DNA of 64,000 nt from Promicromonospora iranensis (GCF_028994775.1 NZ_JAJQMN010000006.1:1-64000), one strand, 5' to 3'; shown: positions 30,110-40,614, counted from the first letter of the stretch. Notes: generated from the letters alone by a model not told the origin. Numbers and translations are program-made.

Positions 30110-32675
30110 GCAGAACCGCCCCGACCTTCTCCCCCGCCGCCTCCACGACTGCGTCGCGCACCGCGCGCACCTCCTTGGCGGAGAGCGTGCGGTCCGCCGC
30201 ACGCAGGCGGAGGGAGTACGCGAGCGACTTCTTGCCCTCGCCCACCTGCTCCCCCGTGAAGACGTCGAACAGGGCGACGTCCTCGAGCAGCTCGCCGGCG
30301 CCCGCCACGATCGCCGACCGAACGGCCTCGGCCGGCACGCTGCCGTCGACCACGAAGGCGAAGTCCTCCTTGGCCGCGGGAAACGCCGACACGGGCACTG
30401 CCGCGACGGGCTCGCCCGACGCCGCACCGACCAGCACGCTCAGGTCGACCTCGAACGCCGCGGCACGGGCAGGCAGCCCCAGCGTCTCGACGACCTTGGG
30501 GTGCAGCTCACCGGCGTGGCCGACGAGCGTGCCGTCCGTGAGCTCGAGGCGTGCGCAACGACCCGGGTGCCACGGCATGTGCTCGGCGTCGGGGACGACC
30601 ACCACGTCGGCCCGGGCACGCTCGGCCACCAGCCGGGCCGCCGCCAGGGCGTCCTCCCAGCCGGCCGTGCGGCCCTCGCCCCACCAGCCGGCGAGCTCCC
30701 GCCTGCCGGTCAGCACACCGGCGACCCGACGCGGCTGCTCAGGTACCGCCGCGGCGAGCGCCGCGAGCTGCTCGTCGCTGGGCCGCACACCGCCGGGCAG
30801 CGTGGGCGCCGCGGGGGCGCCCTGCGTCGGGCGCGTGACGAGGCCGATCTCGTACACCGCGAGGTCCGTCAGTCCGCGCGAGACGTTGCGGCGCACGGTG
30901 TCGAGCAGCGTCACGAGCAGGTTCGACCGCATCAGCGGCTTGTCGTCGGCCATCGGGTTGACGAGCCGGAGCGAGACACGGCGCGGGTCGTCGGCGGGCA
31001 GGCCGAGCGCGTCGTACTCGGGGGTACCGACGAACGGGTAGCTGAGCGTCTCGACGAAGCCCGCCTCCGCCAGAGCGCGGGCGACCGAACGGCGCGTGCG
31101 CTGCTCGGCAGTGAGCCCGCGGCCACCCGGTGCGGCCGGGAGCACCGACGGCACCTGGTCGTAGCCCTGGATGCGCACGACCTCCTCGACCAGGTCGGCC
31201 GGGCCGGTGAGGTCGGGGCGCCAGGACGGCGGGGTGACGAGGAGAGTCTCGACAGGCTCGACCGCCGCGGAGGCGTCGGCCACCGTGGCGCCGATCTCTT
31301 CGAGGGTGCTGCGTACCTGCTCCGGCGTGTACTCGACGCCCGAGAGCCGGGTCGGCTCGGTGACCTTGAGCGCGATCTGCTTCTGCGGGGTCGCCCCGGT
31401 GTTGTCGAGGTCGCTCACTGCGGCGTCGGCGGTCCCGCCGCCCAGCTCGACCAGCAGGTCGACCACGCGCTGCGCCGCGACAGGGGGCAGCAACGGGTCG
31501 ACCCCACGCTCGAACCGCTTGGCGGCCTCGCTCGACAGCTTGTGCCGGCGCGCGGTACGCGCGACCGTGATCTGGTCGAAGTGGGCCGCCTCGACCAGCA
31601 CGTCCGTCGTCGTCTCGCTGACCTCCGACGAGGCACCACCCATCACTCCGGCAAGGCCGAGCACCCGGCTGCCCGCTCCGGCGGGCGAGTCGGTGATCAG
31701 GAGGTCCTCACCGTCCAGCGCGCGGTCAGCGTCGTCCAGGGTGGTGAGGCGCTCGCCCGGGGTGGCACGACGGACCACGATAGGGGCCGAGACCTTGGCG
31801 AGGTCGTAGGCGTGCAGCGGCTGCCCGAGGTCGAGCATCACGTAGTTCGTGATGTCGACCGCCAGGGAGATCGACCGCATGCCGGAACCCTCGAGCCGGT
31901 GCTTCATCCACGCGGGCGTGGGCGCGGCCGGGTCGATGCCACGCACGATGCGCGTCACGAACCGGTCGCAGCCCACCACGCCGTTGATCGGCGCGTCGTC
32001 CCGCACCTGGACCTCGAAGCCGTCGGCCGTCGGGGCCGGCTCGGCACCCGTGGGCAGGCCACGATCCGTGAACTTGGCACCCGTGGAGTGTGCGTACTCG
32101 CGCGCCACGCCGCGGTAGCTGAACGCGTACCCACGGTCCGGCGTCACGTTGATCTCCAGGACCTCCTCGCCGAGGCCGAGGAGCGCGATCGCGTCCTGGC
32201 CGGGGGTGAGGTCCTCCTCGGCGAACCCGTGCCGGGTCAGCACCAGGATGCCGTCGTGGTCCTCCCCGATCCCGAGCTCCCGGACCGAGCAGATCATGCC
32301 GTCGGACACGTGCCCGTAGGTCTTGCGGGCGGCGATCGGGAACGGTCCGGGCAGCACGGTGCCGGGCAGTGCCACGGCCACGAGGTCACCGGGCGCGAAG
32401 TTGTGCGCGCCGCAGACGATGCCGCGCGCGCCTTCGGCGTCGTTGTGCTCGGGGCCGACGTCGACACGGCACCAGTTGATCGTCTTGCCGTTCTTCTGCG
32501 GCTCGGGCGTCATCTCGAGCACCCGGCCGACCACGAGGGGGCCGGTCACGGCCGCCCCGTGGATCGCCTCTTCTTCCAGGCCAATCTTGACGAGGTCGGC
32601 CGCGAGCTGCTCGGCGGTGAGGTCCGCGGGCACCTCTACGTGGTCAGCGAGCCAGTCCTTCACGATGAGGGGCAC
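30102..32675 (-). CDS. pheT: Phenylalanyl-tRNA synthetase beta subunit
   Basis: Large subunit of the alpha2-beta2 enzyme, 857 residues. In order it shows an EMAP-type tRNA-binding domain (about 40-150), the B3/B4 editing region (DITNYVMLDLGQPLHAYD), the B5 domain with RFERGVDP upstream, and a C-terminal anticodon-binding FDX-ACB domain. Between B3/B4 and B5 a short stretch (ASAAVEPVETLLV) contains the interspersed V-E-P-V-E-T repeat. GTG at 32675 is one base past the pheS stop, with GGAG inside pheS. Confidence 0.96.
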   Translation of the reverse strand: MPLIVKDWLADHVEVPADLTAEQLAADLVKIGLEEEAIHGAAVTGPLVVGRVLEMTPEPQKNGKTINWCRVDVGPEHNDAEGARGIVCGAHNFAPGDLVAVALPGTVLPGPFPIAARKTYGHVSDGMICSVRELGIGEDHDGILVLTRHGFAEEDLTPGQDAIALLGLGEEVLEINVTPDRGYAFSYRGVAREYAHSTGAKFTDRGLPTGAEPAPTADGFEVQVRDDAPINGVVGCDRFVTRIVRGIDPAAPTPAWMKHRLEGSGMRSISLAVDITNYVMLDLGQPLHAYDLAKVSAPIVVRRATPGERLTTLDDADRALDGEDLLITDSPAGAGSRVLGLAGVMGGASSEVSETTTDVLVEAAHFDQITVARTARRHKLSSEAAKRFERGVDPLLPPVAAQRVVDLLVELGGGTADAAVSDLDNTGATPQKQIALKVTEPTRLSGVEYTPEQVRSTLEEIGATVADASAAVEPVETLLVTPPSWRPDLTGPADLVEEVVRIQGYDQVPSVLPAAPGGRGLTAEQRTRRSVARALAEAGFVETLSYPFVGTPEYDALGLPADDPRRVSLRLVNPMADDKPLMRSNLLVTLLDTVRRNVSRGLTDLAVYEIGLVTRPTQGAPAAPTLPGGVRPSDEQLAALAAAVPEQPRRVAGVLTGRRELAGWWGEGRTAGWEDALAAARLVAERARADVVVVPDAEHMPWHPGRCARLELTDGTLVGHAGELHPKVVETLGLPARAAAFEVDLSVLVGAASGEPVAAVPVSAFPAAKEDFAFVVDGSVPAEAVRSAIVAGAGELLEDVALFDVFTGEQVGEGKKSLAYSLRLRAADRTLSAKEVRAVRDAVVEAAGEKVGAVLRG
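31245..31264 (-). repeat. Interspersed repeat copy 4 (encodes VEPVET in pheT)
   Basis: AGTCTCGACAGGCTCGACCG matches copy 1 at 18 of 20 bases. It lies inside an essential gene, in a loop between conserved segments, and is read in the same frame as the other copies. Confidence 0.75.
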
Positions 32676-32676
32676 T

Positions 32677-34100
<1,424 letters not shown>

Positions 34101-34220
34101 CTACGCCGTTCCGAACGAGCGCAGGAAGTGCCCGCCGACGCGCCGGGCCGGCGTGTCCCCGGTCAGCGCCGTGACGACGTCGCGCTCGGTCGGGAAGTGG
34201 CGGTAGAGCGTCGCCGTCCC
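34101..34220 (-). pseudogene. TetR-family regulator remnant
   Basis: The minus strand reads AGTATLYRHFPTERDVVTAL, the recognition helix and following segment of a TetR repressor. The part before it (helix 1 and 2) is missing: at 34220 the sequence switches to another remnant on the opposite strand. After VVTAL the reading diverges from the family and stops at 34101. What is left is a fragment from a deletion. Confidence 0.7.
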
Positions 34221-34303
34221 GGCGCGCCCAGATCGAGGAGCTGACCAGGTACGTGGAGTCCGGCGGCGTGCGCGGGAAGATCGTCCTGCTCGCGGACCGG
34301 TGA
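34220..34303 (+). pseudogene. C-terminal remnant of a zinc-type alcohol dehydrogenase/reductase
   Basis: The plus strand reads RYVESGGVRGKIVLLADR then stop. This matches the usual end of NAD(P)-dependent MDR dehydrogenases (x-H-R-Y-V-E-S-G-x-x-R-G-K-V-V-L). Only about 25 residues remain. It abuts the TetR remnant at 34220, as if a divergent regulator/dehydrogenase pair lost its middle. Confidence 0.6.
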
Positions 34304-34314
34304 TCGTCCGCCGG

Positions 34315-34911
34315 TCAGCCCTCCAGGGCCCAGGTCTCCACGATCTCGTACCGGGGACCGCCCTGCGCGCCCTCGCCGGGGCGTGACTCGACGAGCGCGA
34401 ACGAGTCCGCCGTCCAGTCGGGTCCGGCATAGACGGACAGCGCCTGGGCGGCGGGCTCGAGTGCCGACCGGGGCTCTCCCACCGTGCGCTTGCCCCACCG
34501 GTCGCGCCCCCGCGGCGGACGCACCTGCCCGGCCCGCGCGTGGGCGACGGTGACGTGCGCCCGGTGCGGCTTGACGTCCTCCGGCACCTCGCGGGGCGAG
34601 GCGGCCAGGCAGTCGGACGCCAGGTCCTTCAGCGCGCCCGTCTCGCCGTCGACGCCGATCCACAGGACGCGGGCCCCGAACGACCCGGCGCCTCGGAGGC
34701 GCAGGTCGACGGGCCCGTGCTTGCGCGCCACGTCGGAGAGCTCCTCGCACAGCTCCGGGACCGTCCCCTCGGGGAGGTCCGCGTAGAACGCGAGAGTGAT
34801 GTGCAGGTTCTCCCGCGGCACCCAGCGCGGAGAAGCCGGGACGCCGTCGACGGCGAGTCCGAGATGGTCCTTGACGTTCGCGGGCGGAATGATCGCCGTG
34901 AAGAGCCGCAC
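34315..34911 (-). CDS. thpR: RNA 2',3'-cyclic phosphodiesterase (LigT/ThpR)
   Basis: A 198-residue 2H phosphoesterase. The two catalytic HxTx motifs are HITL and HVTV, with the usual start VRLFTAIIPP. It hydrolyses 2',3'-cyclic ends on RNA; its in-vivo role is unclear. I choose GTG at 34911. TACGAT ends six bases before it, and there is no Shine-Dalgarno, which fits a leaderless mRNA. GTG 34914 and TTG 34941 are alternatives. Confidence 0.82.
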   Translation of the reverse strand: MRLFTAIIPPANVKDHLGLAVDGVPASPRWVPRENLHITLAFYADLPEGTVPELCEELSDVARKHGPVDLRLRGAGSFGARVLWIGVDGETGALKDLASDCLAASPREVPEDVKPHRAHVTVAHARAGQVRPPRGRDRWGKRTVGEPRSALEPAAQALSVYAGPDWTADSFALVESRPGEGAQGGPRYEIVETWALEG

Positions 34912-34982
34912 CACCCGATCGTATGCGGTCGACTCCGGCAACCGAAGCGATTTCAGGTAGCCAGCGGGCGGGTGCCCGGAGC

Positions 34983-35016
34983 GGTGGTGGGCCGGGCCTC
35001 CACTAGGCCCACCACC
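34983..35016 (-). terminator. Hairpin overlapping the VanZ stop codon
   Basis: Arms GGTGGTGGGCC (34983-34993) and GGCCCACCACC (35006-35016) pair perfectly. The right arm encodes the last Trp-Trp-Ala of the VanZ-like protein, so the stop codon sits in the loop. Confidence 0.65.
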
Positions 35017-35548
35017 TGCGCGAGCACAGAGCCGCCAGCACGGCGCCCGCGGTATTCACGAGGACGTCGTCCACCGAGCTCACGCGGCCCAGGTCGAGCA
35101 CGTACTGCAGGACCTCCACGGCCGCGGAGACGGCCGCGGCGACCACGGCGACCCGAGCGAGGACCGCCGCGGTGCGCCGGCGGGCATCGGGCGCGAGGCG
35201 GAACCGGATCGGCAGGAAGAAGCCGAGAGCGGCGAGGGCCAGGAGGTTGCCACCCACCTGGACCACCAGCTCGGCGACCGGGCCGCCGAGCTGGTCCGCG
35301 AGGTCCCGGAACGGGACGAGCGAGAGCGAGCTGTCACGAGGCTTGGGCGTGAGGATCATCCAGACCCACGGGGTGGTTCCCGCGACCATGCCGACCTCGG
35401 CGACGGAATGCCGCCAGGCCTGCCGCCTCGGGACCCCGCGCAAGGTCCGTAGCCGTACGAGCAGCCGGATCGCCGCTCCCGCGGCGAGGAGACCGAGCAC
35501 CGCGGGACGCAGCACGTGGCCCCACTCCCCCCAGACGCCGGCCGTCAT
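35003..35548 (-). CDS. VanZ-like membrane protein
   Basis: A 181-residue protein with about four transmembrane helices. Family features are TPWVWMILTPKP, VPFRDLADQ, NLLALAALGFFLPIR and the acidic helix VEVLQYVLDLGRVSSVDDVLVNTAGAVLA. VanZ-like proteins are linked to low-level teicoplanin resistance in enterococci, but most members have no known role. The ATG at 35548 starts 20 bases after the methyltransferase stop, so the two are probably cotranscribed. Confidence 0.8.
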   Translation of the reverse strand: MTAGVWGEWGHVLRPAVLGLLAAGAAIRLLVRLRTLRGVPRRQAWRHSVAEVGMVAGTTPWVWMILTPKPRDSSLSLVPFRDLADQLGGPVAELVVQVGGNLLALAALGFFLPIRFRLAPDARRRTAAVLARVAVVAAAVSAAVEVLQYVLDLGRVSSVDDVLVNTAGAVLAALCSRRWWA

Positions 35549-35567
35549 CCGCCGCTCCGCCGCCCGC

Positions 35568-36413
35568 TCAGCGCTGGGCCCGGCTGCTCGCGTAGAGGCA
35601 GACGGTCGCGGCCGTGGCCAGGTTGAGCGACTCGGCCTTGCCGCGGATCGGCACCCGCACCACGGCGTCGGCCAGTGCGCGGTCCGCCTCGGGCAGGCCC
35701 CAGGCCTCGTTGCCGAACACCCAGGCCGTCGGGCCGGCCAGGTCGGGAGTCGCGCCGGACCCCGCGGAGTCCAGGAGGTCGTCCAGATCGAGCGGTCCGG
35801 TGCCGTCCGCCGCGAGGACGTGGCAGCCCACGGCACGCAGCTCGGTCACCGTGGCCTCCAGCGAGAGACCGGTGACGACCGGCAGGTGGAACAGCGACCC
35901 GGCGGTGGAGCGCACCACCTTGGGGTTGTGCACGTCGACGCTCTCCCCCGCGAGGACCACGAGGTCGGCCCCGGCCGCGTCGGCGGCCCGGATGACGGTA
36001 CCCGCGTTCCCGGGGTCGCGGACGGTGGCGAGCACGGCGGCCAGCAGGGGCCGCCCGGCACGCTCCGGGTCGCGAGCGTCCAGGGCCTCAGGCAGCGACG
36101 GCGCGGAGGACCGCACGACGGCGAGCACGCCCTGGGCGTCGGCGCTCATCGCCTCGAGCACCTCCGGGGTGCCGACATGCAGGAACAACCCGGCCGAGCG
36201 GGCGTCGTCGACGATCTCCGCGTACCGGGAGGCGGCCGCGGGCGTCAGGTAGACGTCGCGGACGGACGACGGCGCGTGCCGGACCGCCTCGCGCACACCC
36301 TGCGGCCCTTCGACCAGGTACAGCCCGTGCCGGGAGCGCGCCGAACGCCCGGCCAGTGCCCGTACCTGCTTGATCCGGTCGGCTCGCGGATTCGCGAGCG
36401 TCACATCAAGCAC
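35568..36413 (-). CDS. TrmH/SpoU-family rRNA 2'-O-methyltransferase
   Basis: A 281-residue SPOUT enzyme: motif 1 TVRDPGNAGTVIRAADAAG, motif 2 WVFGNEAWGLPE, motif 3 VRVPIRGKAESLNLATAA. In actinobacteria a gene of this kind follows rplT, as here, and is thought to modify 23S rRNA. The open frame starts at a TTG (36464), but GTG 36413 has GGAGG at good spacing and begins the conserved LANPRADRIKQVRAL, so I prefer it. Confidence 0.88.
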   Translation of the reverse strand: MLDVTLANPRADRIKQVRALAGRSARSRHGLYLVEGPQGVREAVRHAPSSVRDVYLTPAAASRYAEIVDDARSAGLFLHVGTPEVLEAMSADAQGVLAVVRSSAPSLPEALDARDPERAGRPLLAAVLATVRDPGNAGTVIRAADAAGADLVVLAGESVDVHNPKVVRSTAGSLFHLPVVTGLSLEATVTELRAVGCHVLAADGTGPLDLDDLLDSAGSGATPDLAGPTAWVFGNEAWGLPEADRALADAVVRVPIRGKAESLNLATAATVCLYASSRAQR

Positions 36414-36466
36414 TGGTCGGGCCTCCGAAGAGGAAACTGGCCGGGCGTCCGGTGAACTGCTCAACC

Positions 36467-36850
36467 TCAGGCAGCGGCCGGGGCGTTAACATCCGCCGGC
36501 AGCGCGTCCTTGGCGACCTGGACGAGGGCGTTGAACGCCGCGACGTCGTTGACCGCAAGCTCCGCGAGCATGCGGCGGTCGACCTCGATACCAGCGGCCT
36601 TGAGGCCCTGGATGAGGCGGTTGTAGGTCAGACCCTGCGCGCGGGACGCAGCGTTGATGCGCTGGATCCACAGCTTGCGGAAGTCACCCTTGCGCGCCTT
36701 CCGGTCACGGTAGGCGTAGACGAGCGAGTGGGTGACCTGCTCCTTCGCCTTGCGGTAGAGGCGCGAGCGCTGGCCGCGGTAACCGGCGGCGCGCTCGAGG
36801 GTTGTACGGCGCTTCTTCTGGGCATTTACTGCCCGCTTCACGCGTGCCAC
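36467..36850 (-). CDS. rplT: 50S ribosomal protein L20
   Basis: Binds 23S rRNA early in large-subunit assembly. 127 residues, starting [15 protein letters not shown], with [17 protein letters not shown] and the [15 protein letters not shown] end domain typical of L20. Slightly long owing to the Ala-rich tail VNAPAAA. Part of infC-rpmI-rplT. Confidence 0.98.
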   Translation of the reverse strand: MARVKRAVNAQKKRRTTLERAAGYRGQRSRLYRKAKEQVTHSLVYAYRDRKARKGDFRKLWIQRINAASRAQGLTYNRLIQGLKAAGIEVDRRMLAELAVNDVAAFNALVQVAKDALPADVNAPAAA

Positions 36851-36918
36851 GTGAGACTCCTTGTACTTCGGGGCTGAAAGGGTTCTTGGCGACGCCCGTC
36901 AGGCGTGCGCCATAAAGG

Positions 36919-37113
36919 TCACTTACCGAGCAGCTTCTTGACCTTCTTGACGTCGGCCGGCGCAACGGCCTGGTCCATGGCCAGACGACGCGTGCGACGG
37001 CTGGACTTGTGCTCGAGGTAGTGGCGACCGTTGGTCTGCTCGCGCATGACCTTGCCGCTACCGGTGACCTTGAACCGCTTCTTCGAGCCGGAGTGCGTCT
37101 TGTTCTTCGGCAT
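36919..37113 (-). CDS. rpmI: 50S ribosomal protein L35
   Basis: 64 residues, [20 protein letters not shown], the standard L35 start, ending [10 protein letters not shown]. Very basic. It lies between infC and rplT, the conserved order. Confidence 0.98.
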   Translation of the reverse strand: MPKNKTHSGSKKRFKVTGSGKVMREQTNGRHYLEHKSSRRTRRLAMDQAVAPADVKKVKKLLGK

Positions 37114-37217
37114 GACTGCCGTATCTCCTCGTGTCGGTCGACCGCTGCTGGAGCGGCGACGTTGTACCTGGGCCGGTAGGCCGGCCCGGTGTCGTAGTGG
37201 TCTTGGGGACCGTGGCC

Positions 37218-38216
37218 TCAGCCGGCCTTGCGCGGTGCACGCGGCTTGGGGGCCACGGGCTTCGGCGCCGGCTTGGGGGCCGAGACAGGCTTCGGAGCCG
37301 CCTTGGTGGCCGGCTTCGCTGCCGGCTTCGAGGCAGTCTTGGCCGCAGGCTTGGTGGCCGGCTTCGGCTCTTCCGGAGCGGGCGTCTCGACGACGGGCTC
37401 CGGCTCGGCCTCGGCGACAGGCTCGGGCTCGACGACAGGCTCGGGCTCGACGACGGGCTCCGGCTCGGGCTCCGCGACGGGCTCTGCCTCCACGACGGGC
37501 TCGGCCTCCGCGACGACGGGCTCAGGAGCCGGCGCGGCGGCAGGCTCCTCGACCGTGGTCTCGACCGTCTCGTCGACCTGGTCCTCCTCCGGCTCCGAGG
37601 TCTCGGGCTCGTCGGACGCACGTGCCTGCGCCTTGGCCTCGGACTTGGTCATCCGGCCCGCGTTGATCTCGGTGGCGCGCTTGCGCTGCTCGACCTTCGC
37701 GTCAGCCTTCTTCTTGACCGGCCCGAGGACCATGGTCATGTTGCGGCCGTCCTGCTTCGGCATCGACTCGACGAAGCCGAGCTCGGCGACGTCCTCCGCC
37801 AGACGCTCGAGCAGGCGACGTCCCATCTCGGGGCGCGACTGCTCACGACCGCGGAACATGATCATGACCTTGACCTTGTCGCCTGCCGAGAGGAAGCGGA
37901 CGACGTGGCCCTTCTTGGTCTCGTAGTCGTGCGGGTCGATCTTCAGACGGAACCGGATCTCCTTGAGAACCGTGTTCGCCTGGTTGCGCCGCGCTTCCCG
38001 CGCCTTCATGTCGGACTCGTACTTGAACTTGCCGAAGTCCATGAGCTTGGTGACAGGCGGGCGGGCGTCCGGGGCAACCTCGACGAGGTCGAGGTCAGCG
38101 TCCTGGGCGAGCTTCAGGGCGACCGCCGTGGCAACCACGCCGACCTGCTCCCCGCCAGGACCGATGAGTCGGACCTCGGGGACACGGATCCGGTCGTTGA
38201 TGCGAGGCTCGGTGAT
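37218..38216 (-). CDS. infC: Translation initiation factor IF-3 with long repetitive tail
   Basis: Binds the 30S subunit and checks initiator tRNA and start codon. The core (about residues 1-185) has [19 protein letters not shown], the linker helix and the C-domain ending MTMVLGP. The start appears to be ATC at 38216, seven bases after AGGAG; rare AUU/AUC-type starts underlie infC autoregulation in other bacteria. Residues past about 205 are an acidic E-P-V tract ([12 protein letters not shown]) followed by a basic K-P-A/A-P-K tract. This gives 332 residues against about 180 for a typical IF-3. Confidence 0.92.
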   Translation of the reverse strand: MTEPRINDRIRVPEVRLIGPGGEQVGVVATAVALKLAQDADLDLVEVAPDARPPVTKLMDFGKFKYESDMKAREARRNQANTVLKEIRFRLKIDPHDYETKKGHVVRFLSAGDKVKVMIMFRGREQSRPEMGRRLLERLAEDVAELGFVESMPKQDGRNMTMVLGPVKKKADAKVEQRKRATEINAGRMTKSEAKAQARASDEPETSEPEEDQVDETVETTVEEPAAAPAPEPVVAEAEPVVEAEPVAEPEPEPVVEPEPVVEPEPVAEAEPEPVVETPAPEEPKPATKPAAKTASKPAAKPATKAAPKPVSAPKPAPKPVAPKPRAPRKAG

Positions 38217-38551
38217 GGTGATGCTCCTCAGAAGTCGTTGATTGACCACCAGGAACGAGAAATGGCTCCCGCCCTGAACACAGGTGGAAGCCATCACAAG
38301 GAAAGGGTGCACGGGTTCGGCGAGAAACAGCGCCCAACCTCTGCACCCGACCTAGGACCCGGACTCTGTCGGCACCTTGCGGCGCTCTGTCGTGACTCGG
38401 GTGGGATGGTGATCCACTTTGTGCACCCGGCTCACACCGGGTCGGTCGTGGCTCAACGATAGCAGCATGCCGACACCGCTCGCCATACCGGCCGGTGTGA
38501 GGTCGACCGCCCGGCTGAGCCCCGCCGTCGGGCAGACCGTTGGGCGACCTC

Positions 38552-38570
38552 AACTGGAATCATTCCAGTT
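38552..38570. promoter_or_regulatory. Fur-family operator
   Basis: AACTGGAATCATTCCAGTT is a perfect 9-1-9 dyad. It ends seven bases before a TAGGCT -10 (38578-38583), which in turn lies 7 bases before the fur ATG. A repressor here would block the promoter of fur-katA. The sequence is of the type bound by Fur-family peroxide sensors of actinobacteria. Confidence 0.8.
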
Positions 38571-38590
38571 TACGGGCTAGGCTCGTTGAC

Positions 38591-39022
38591 ATGACGTCGA
38601 CCGCCCCCACAGCCGCCACGCCGGAGGATCTCCTCCGCGGCGTCGGCCTGCGCGTGACCGCCCCCCGCGTGGCGGCTCTGCGCGCGGTGGGCGACAGCCA
38701 GCACGCCACAGCCGACGATGTCCTGAGCTCGGTCCGCGCAGAGCTCGGCACGGTATCGGTCCAGGCGGTCTACGACGTCCTGCACGCGCTGACCGACGCC
38801 GACCTCCTGCGCCGCATCGAGCCCGCCGGCCACCCCGCGCGCTACGAGCGCCGCACGGGCGACAACCACCACCACGTCGTCTGCCGCGAGTGCGGTGCCA
38901 TCGGCGACGTGGACTGCTCGGTCGGCCATGCCCCCTGCCTGACCCCGAGCGACGACCGCGGGTTCGTGGTCGAGACCGCCGAGGTCACCTACTGGGGACT
39001 GTGTCCCGACTGCAGCGCGTGA
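38591..39022 (+). CDS. Fur-family peroxide-responsive repressor
   Basis: A 143-residue Fur protein: N-terminal winged helix (LLRGVGLRVTAPRVAALRAV ... VSVQAVYDVLHAL), then HHHVVCRECGAIGDVD as the metal/dimer region, and a second CPDC at the C-terminus. The two C-x2-C pairs suggest a structural zinc. Linkage to catalase implies a PerR/CatR/FurA-like peroxide sensor. The transcript is probably leaderless. It likely represses itself and katA through the dyad upstream. Confidence 0.9.
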   Translation: MTSTAPTAATPEDLLRGVGLRVTAPRVAALRAVGDSQHATADDVLSSVRAELGTVSVQAVYDVLHALTDADLLRRIEPAGHPARYERRTGDNHHHVVCRECGAIGDVDCSVGHAPCLTPSDDRGFVVETAEVTYWGLCPDCSA

Positions 39023-39113
39023 AGCTCGCCCGGAGAGCCGGGCACCACGACTTCGCCGACCACGCCGAACCCCAAGAACCCCCCGCAAGCAGCAGAGGAA
39101 GGCACGTCCACAG

Positions 39114-40562
39114 ATGACAACTCCTTACACCACCACCCAGACCGGCACGCCGGTCGTCAGCGACGCACACTCGCTGACCGTGGGCGCCGACGGCGCCACG
39201 GTCCTCCACGACCGCTACCTGGTCGAGAAGCTCGCGCAGTTCAACCGCGAGCGCATCCCGGAGCGGATCGTGCACGCCAAGGGCGGTGGCGCCTTCGGTG
39301 AGTGGGAGATCACCGGAGACGTGTCGCAGTACACGCGTGCCGCGGCCTTCCAGCCGGGCGCCAAGGGCGAGGTGGCCCTGCGCTTCTCGTCCGTCGCCGG
39401 TGAGATGGGTTCCCCCGACACCTGGCGCGACGTGCGCGGCTTCGCCCTGCGCTTCTACACGACCGAGGGCAACCTCGACATCGTCGGCAACAACACCCCG
39501 GTGTTCTTCATCCGCGACGCGATCAAGTTCCCGGACTTCATCCACTCGCAGAAGCGCCTCCCGTGGTCGGGCCTGCGCGACGCCGACATGCAGTGGGACT
39601 TCTGGACCCTGTCGCCGGAGTCCGCGCACCAGGTCACCTACCTCATGGGCGACCGCGGCCTGCCGTCGTCGTGGCGTGAGCTGAACGGCTACGGCTCGCA
39701 CACCTACATGTGGACCAACGCCCAGGGCGAGAAGTTCTGGGTCAAGTACCACTTCATCTCCCGCCAGGGCGTGAAGTTCCTCGACAACGACGAGGCGGCA
39801 CGGATCGCCGGCCAGGACGCCGACTACTACCGTCGCGACCTGTACGAGGCGATCGAGCGCGGGGACAACCCGGTGTGGGACATCAAGGTCCAGGTCATGC
39901 CGTACGACGACGCGAAGACCTACCGGTTCAACCCGTTCGACCTGACCAAGGTCTGGCCGCACGCGGACTACCCGCTGATCCACTTCGGCAACTTCACGCT
40001 GAACCGCAACCCGAAGAACCACTTCGCTGAGATCGAGCAGATCGCGCTGTCCCCGGCCAACCAGGTCCCGGGCACCGACATCTCGCCCGACAAGATGCTG
40101 ATGGCCCGCGTGTTCTCGTACCCGGACGCGCAGCGCTACCGCGTGGGCACCAACTACCAGTCGGTCCCGGTCAACCAGCCGCACGCCGCACCGGTGCACA
40201 ACTACTCGCAGGACGGCTCGCAGCGCCACCACTTCAACGAGGTCGGCGTCCCGAACTACGCGCCCAACTCGTTCGGTGGCCCCGTCGCCGACCCGGCCCG
40301 TGGCCAGGACGGCGCCTGGGAGTCGGACGGCGAGCTGGTGCGCACCGCTGCCACGCTGCACAGCGAGGACAGCGACTTCGGCCAGCCGGGCACGCTCTAC
40401 CGTGAGGTCTACGACGACGGCGCGAAGGCCCGTCTGCTGGAGACCCTGACCGGTCAGGGCCAGGCGATCACGATCGACGAGATCCGTGAGCGCTTCTTCC
40501 AGTACTGGACCAACGTGGACCAGGAGCTGGGCGCCAAGCTGCGCGCGGCCGTCTCCGCCTGA
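39114..40562 (+). CDS. katA: Catalase (monofunctional haem)
   Basis: Breaks down hydrogen peroxide. 482 residues, the small-subunit clade length. Catalytic His in RIVHAKGGGAFGEWE, Asn in IVGNNTPVFFIRDAIKFPDF, and the haem-ligand Tyr in RVFSYPDAQRYRVGTNY are all present. GAGGAAGG precedes the ATG. It is probably cotranscribed with the fur-type gene 91 bases upstream and ends in a strong hairpin. Confidence 0.96.
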   Translation: MTTPYTTTQTGTPVVSDAHSLTVGADGATVLHDRYLVEKLAQFNRERIPERIVHAKGGGAFGEWEITGDVSQYTRAAAFQPGAKGEVALRFSSVAGEMGSPDTWRDVRGFALRFYTTEGNLDIVGNNTPVFFIRDAIKFPDFIHSQKRLPWSGLRDADMQWDFWTLSPESAHQVTYLMGDRGLPSSWRELNGYGSHTYMWTNAQGEKFWVKYHFISRQGVKFLDNDEAARIAGQDADYYRRDLYEAIERGDNPVWDIKVQVMPYDDAKTYRFNPFDLTKVWPHADYPLIHFGNFTLNRNPKNHFAEIEQIALSPANQVPGTDISPDKMLMARVFSYPDAQRYRVGTNYQSVPVNQPHAAPVHNYSQDGSQRHHFNEVGVPNYAPNSFGGPVADPARGQDGAWESDGELVRTAATLHSEDSDFGQPGTLYREVYDDGAKARLLETLTGQGQAITIDEIRERFFQYWTNVDQELGAKLRAAVSA

Positions 40563-40573
40563 TCCACCTGCTG

Positions 40574-40614
40574 CGGCCGAGGCCGGGTCCCCGTCGGGGG
40601 CCCGGCCTCGGCCG
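40574..40614 (+). terminator. katA terminator
   Basis: Perfect 14-base arms (40574-40587 and 40601-40614) with a further C/G stem inside. It starts 11 bases after the stop codon. Confidence 0.8.

Noticed and set aside
29237-30427. Longer SDR frame beginning inside pheT
   Set aside because: The first 100 or so codons are an alternative frame of pheT; homology begins at the GTG at 30109.
38541-38590. Upstream ATG for the fur gene
   Set aside because: It would place coding sequence over the operator and -10 box; the leaderless ATG at 38591 fits homology better.
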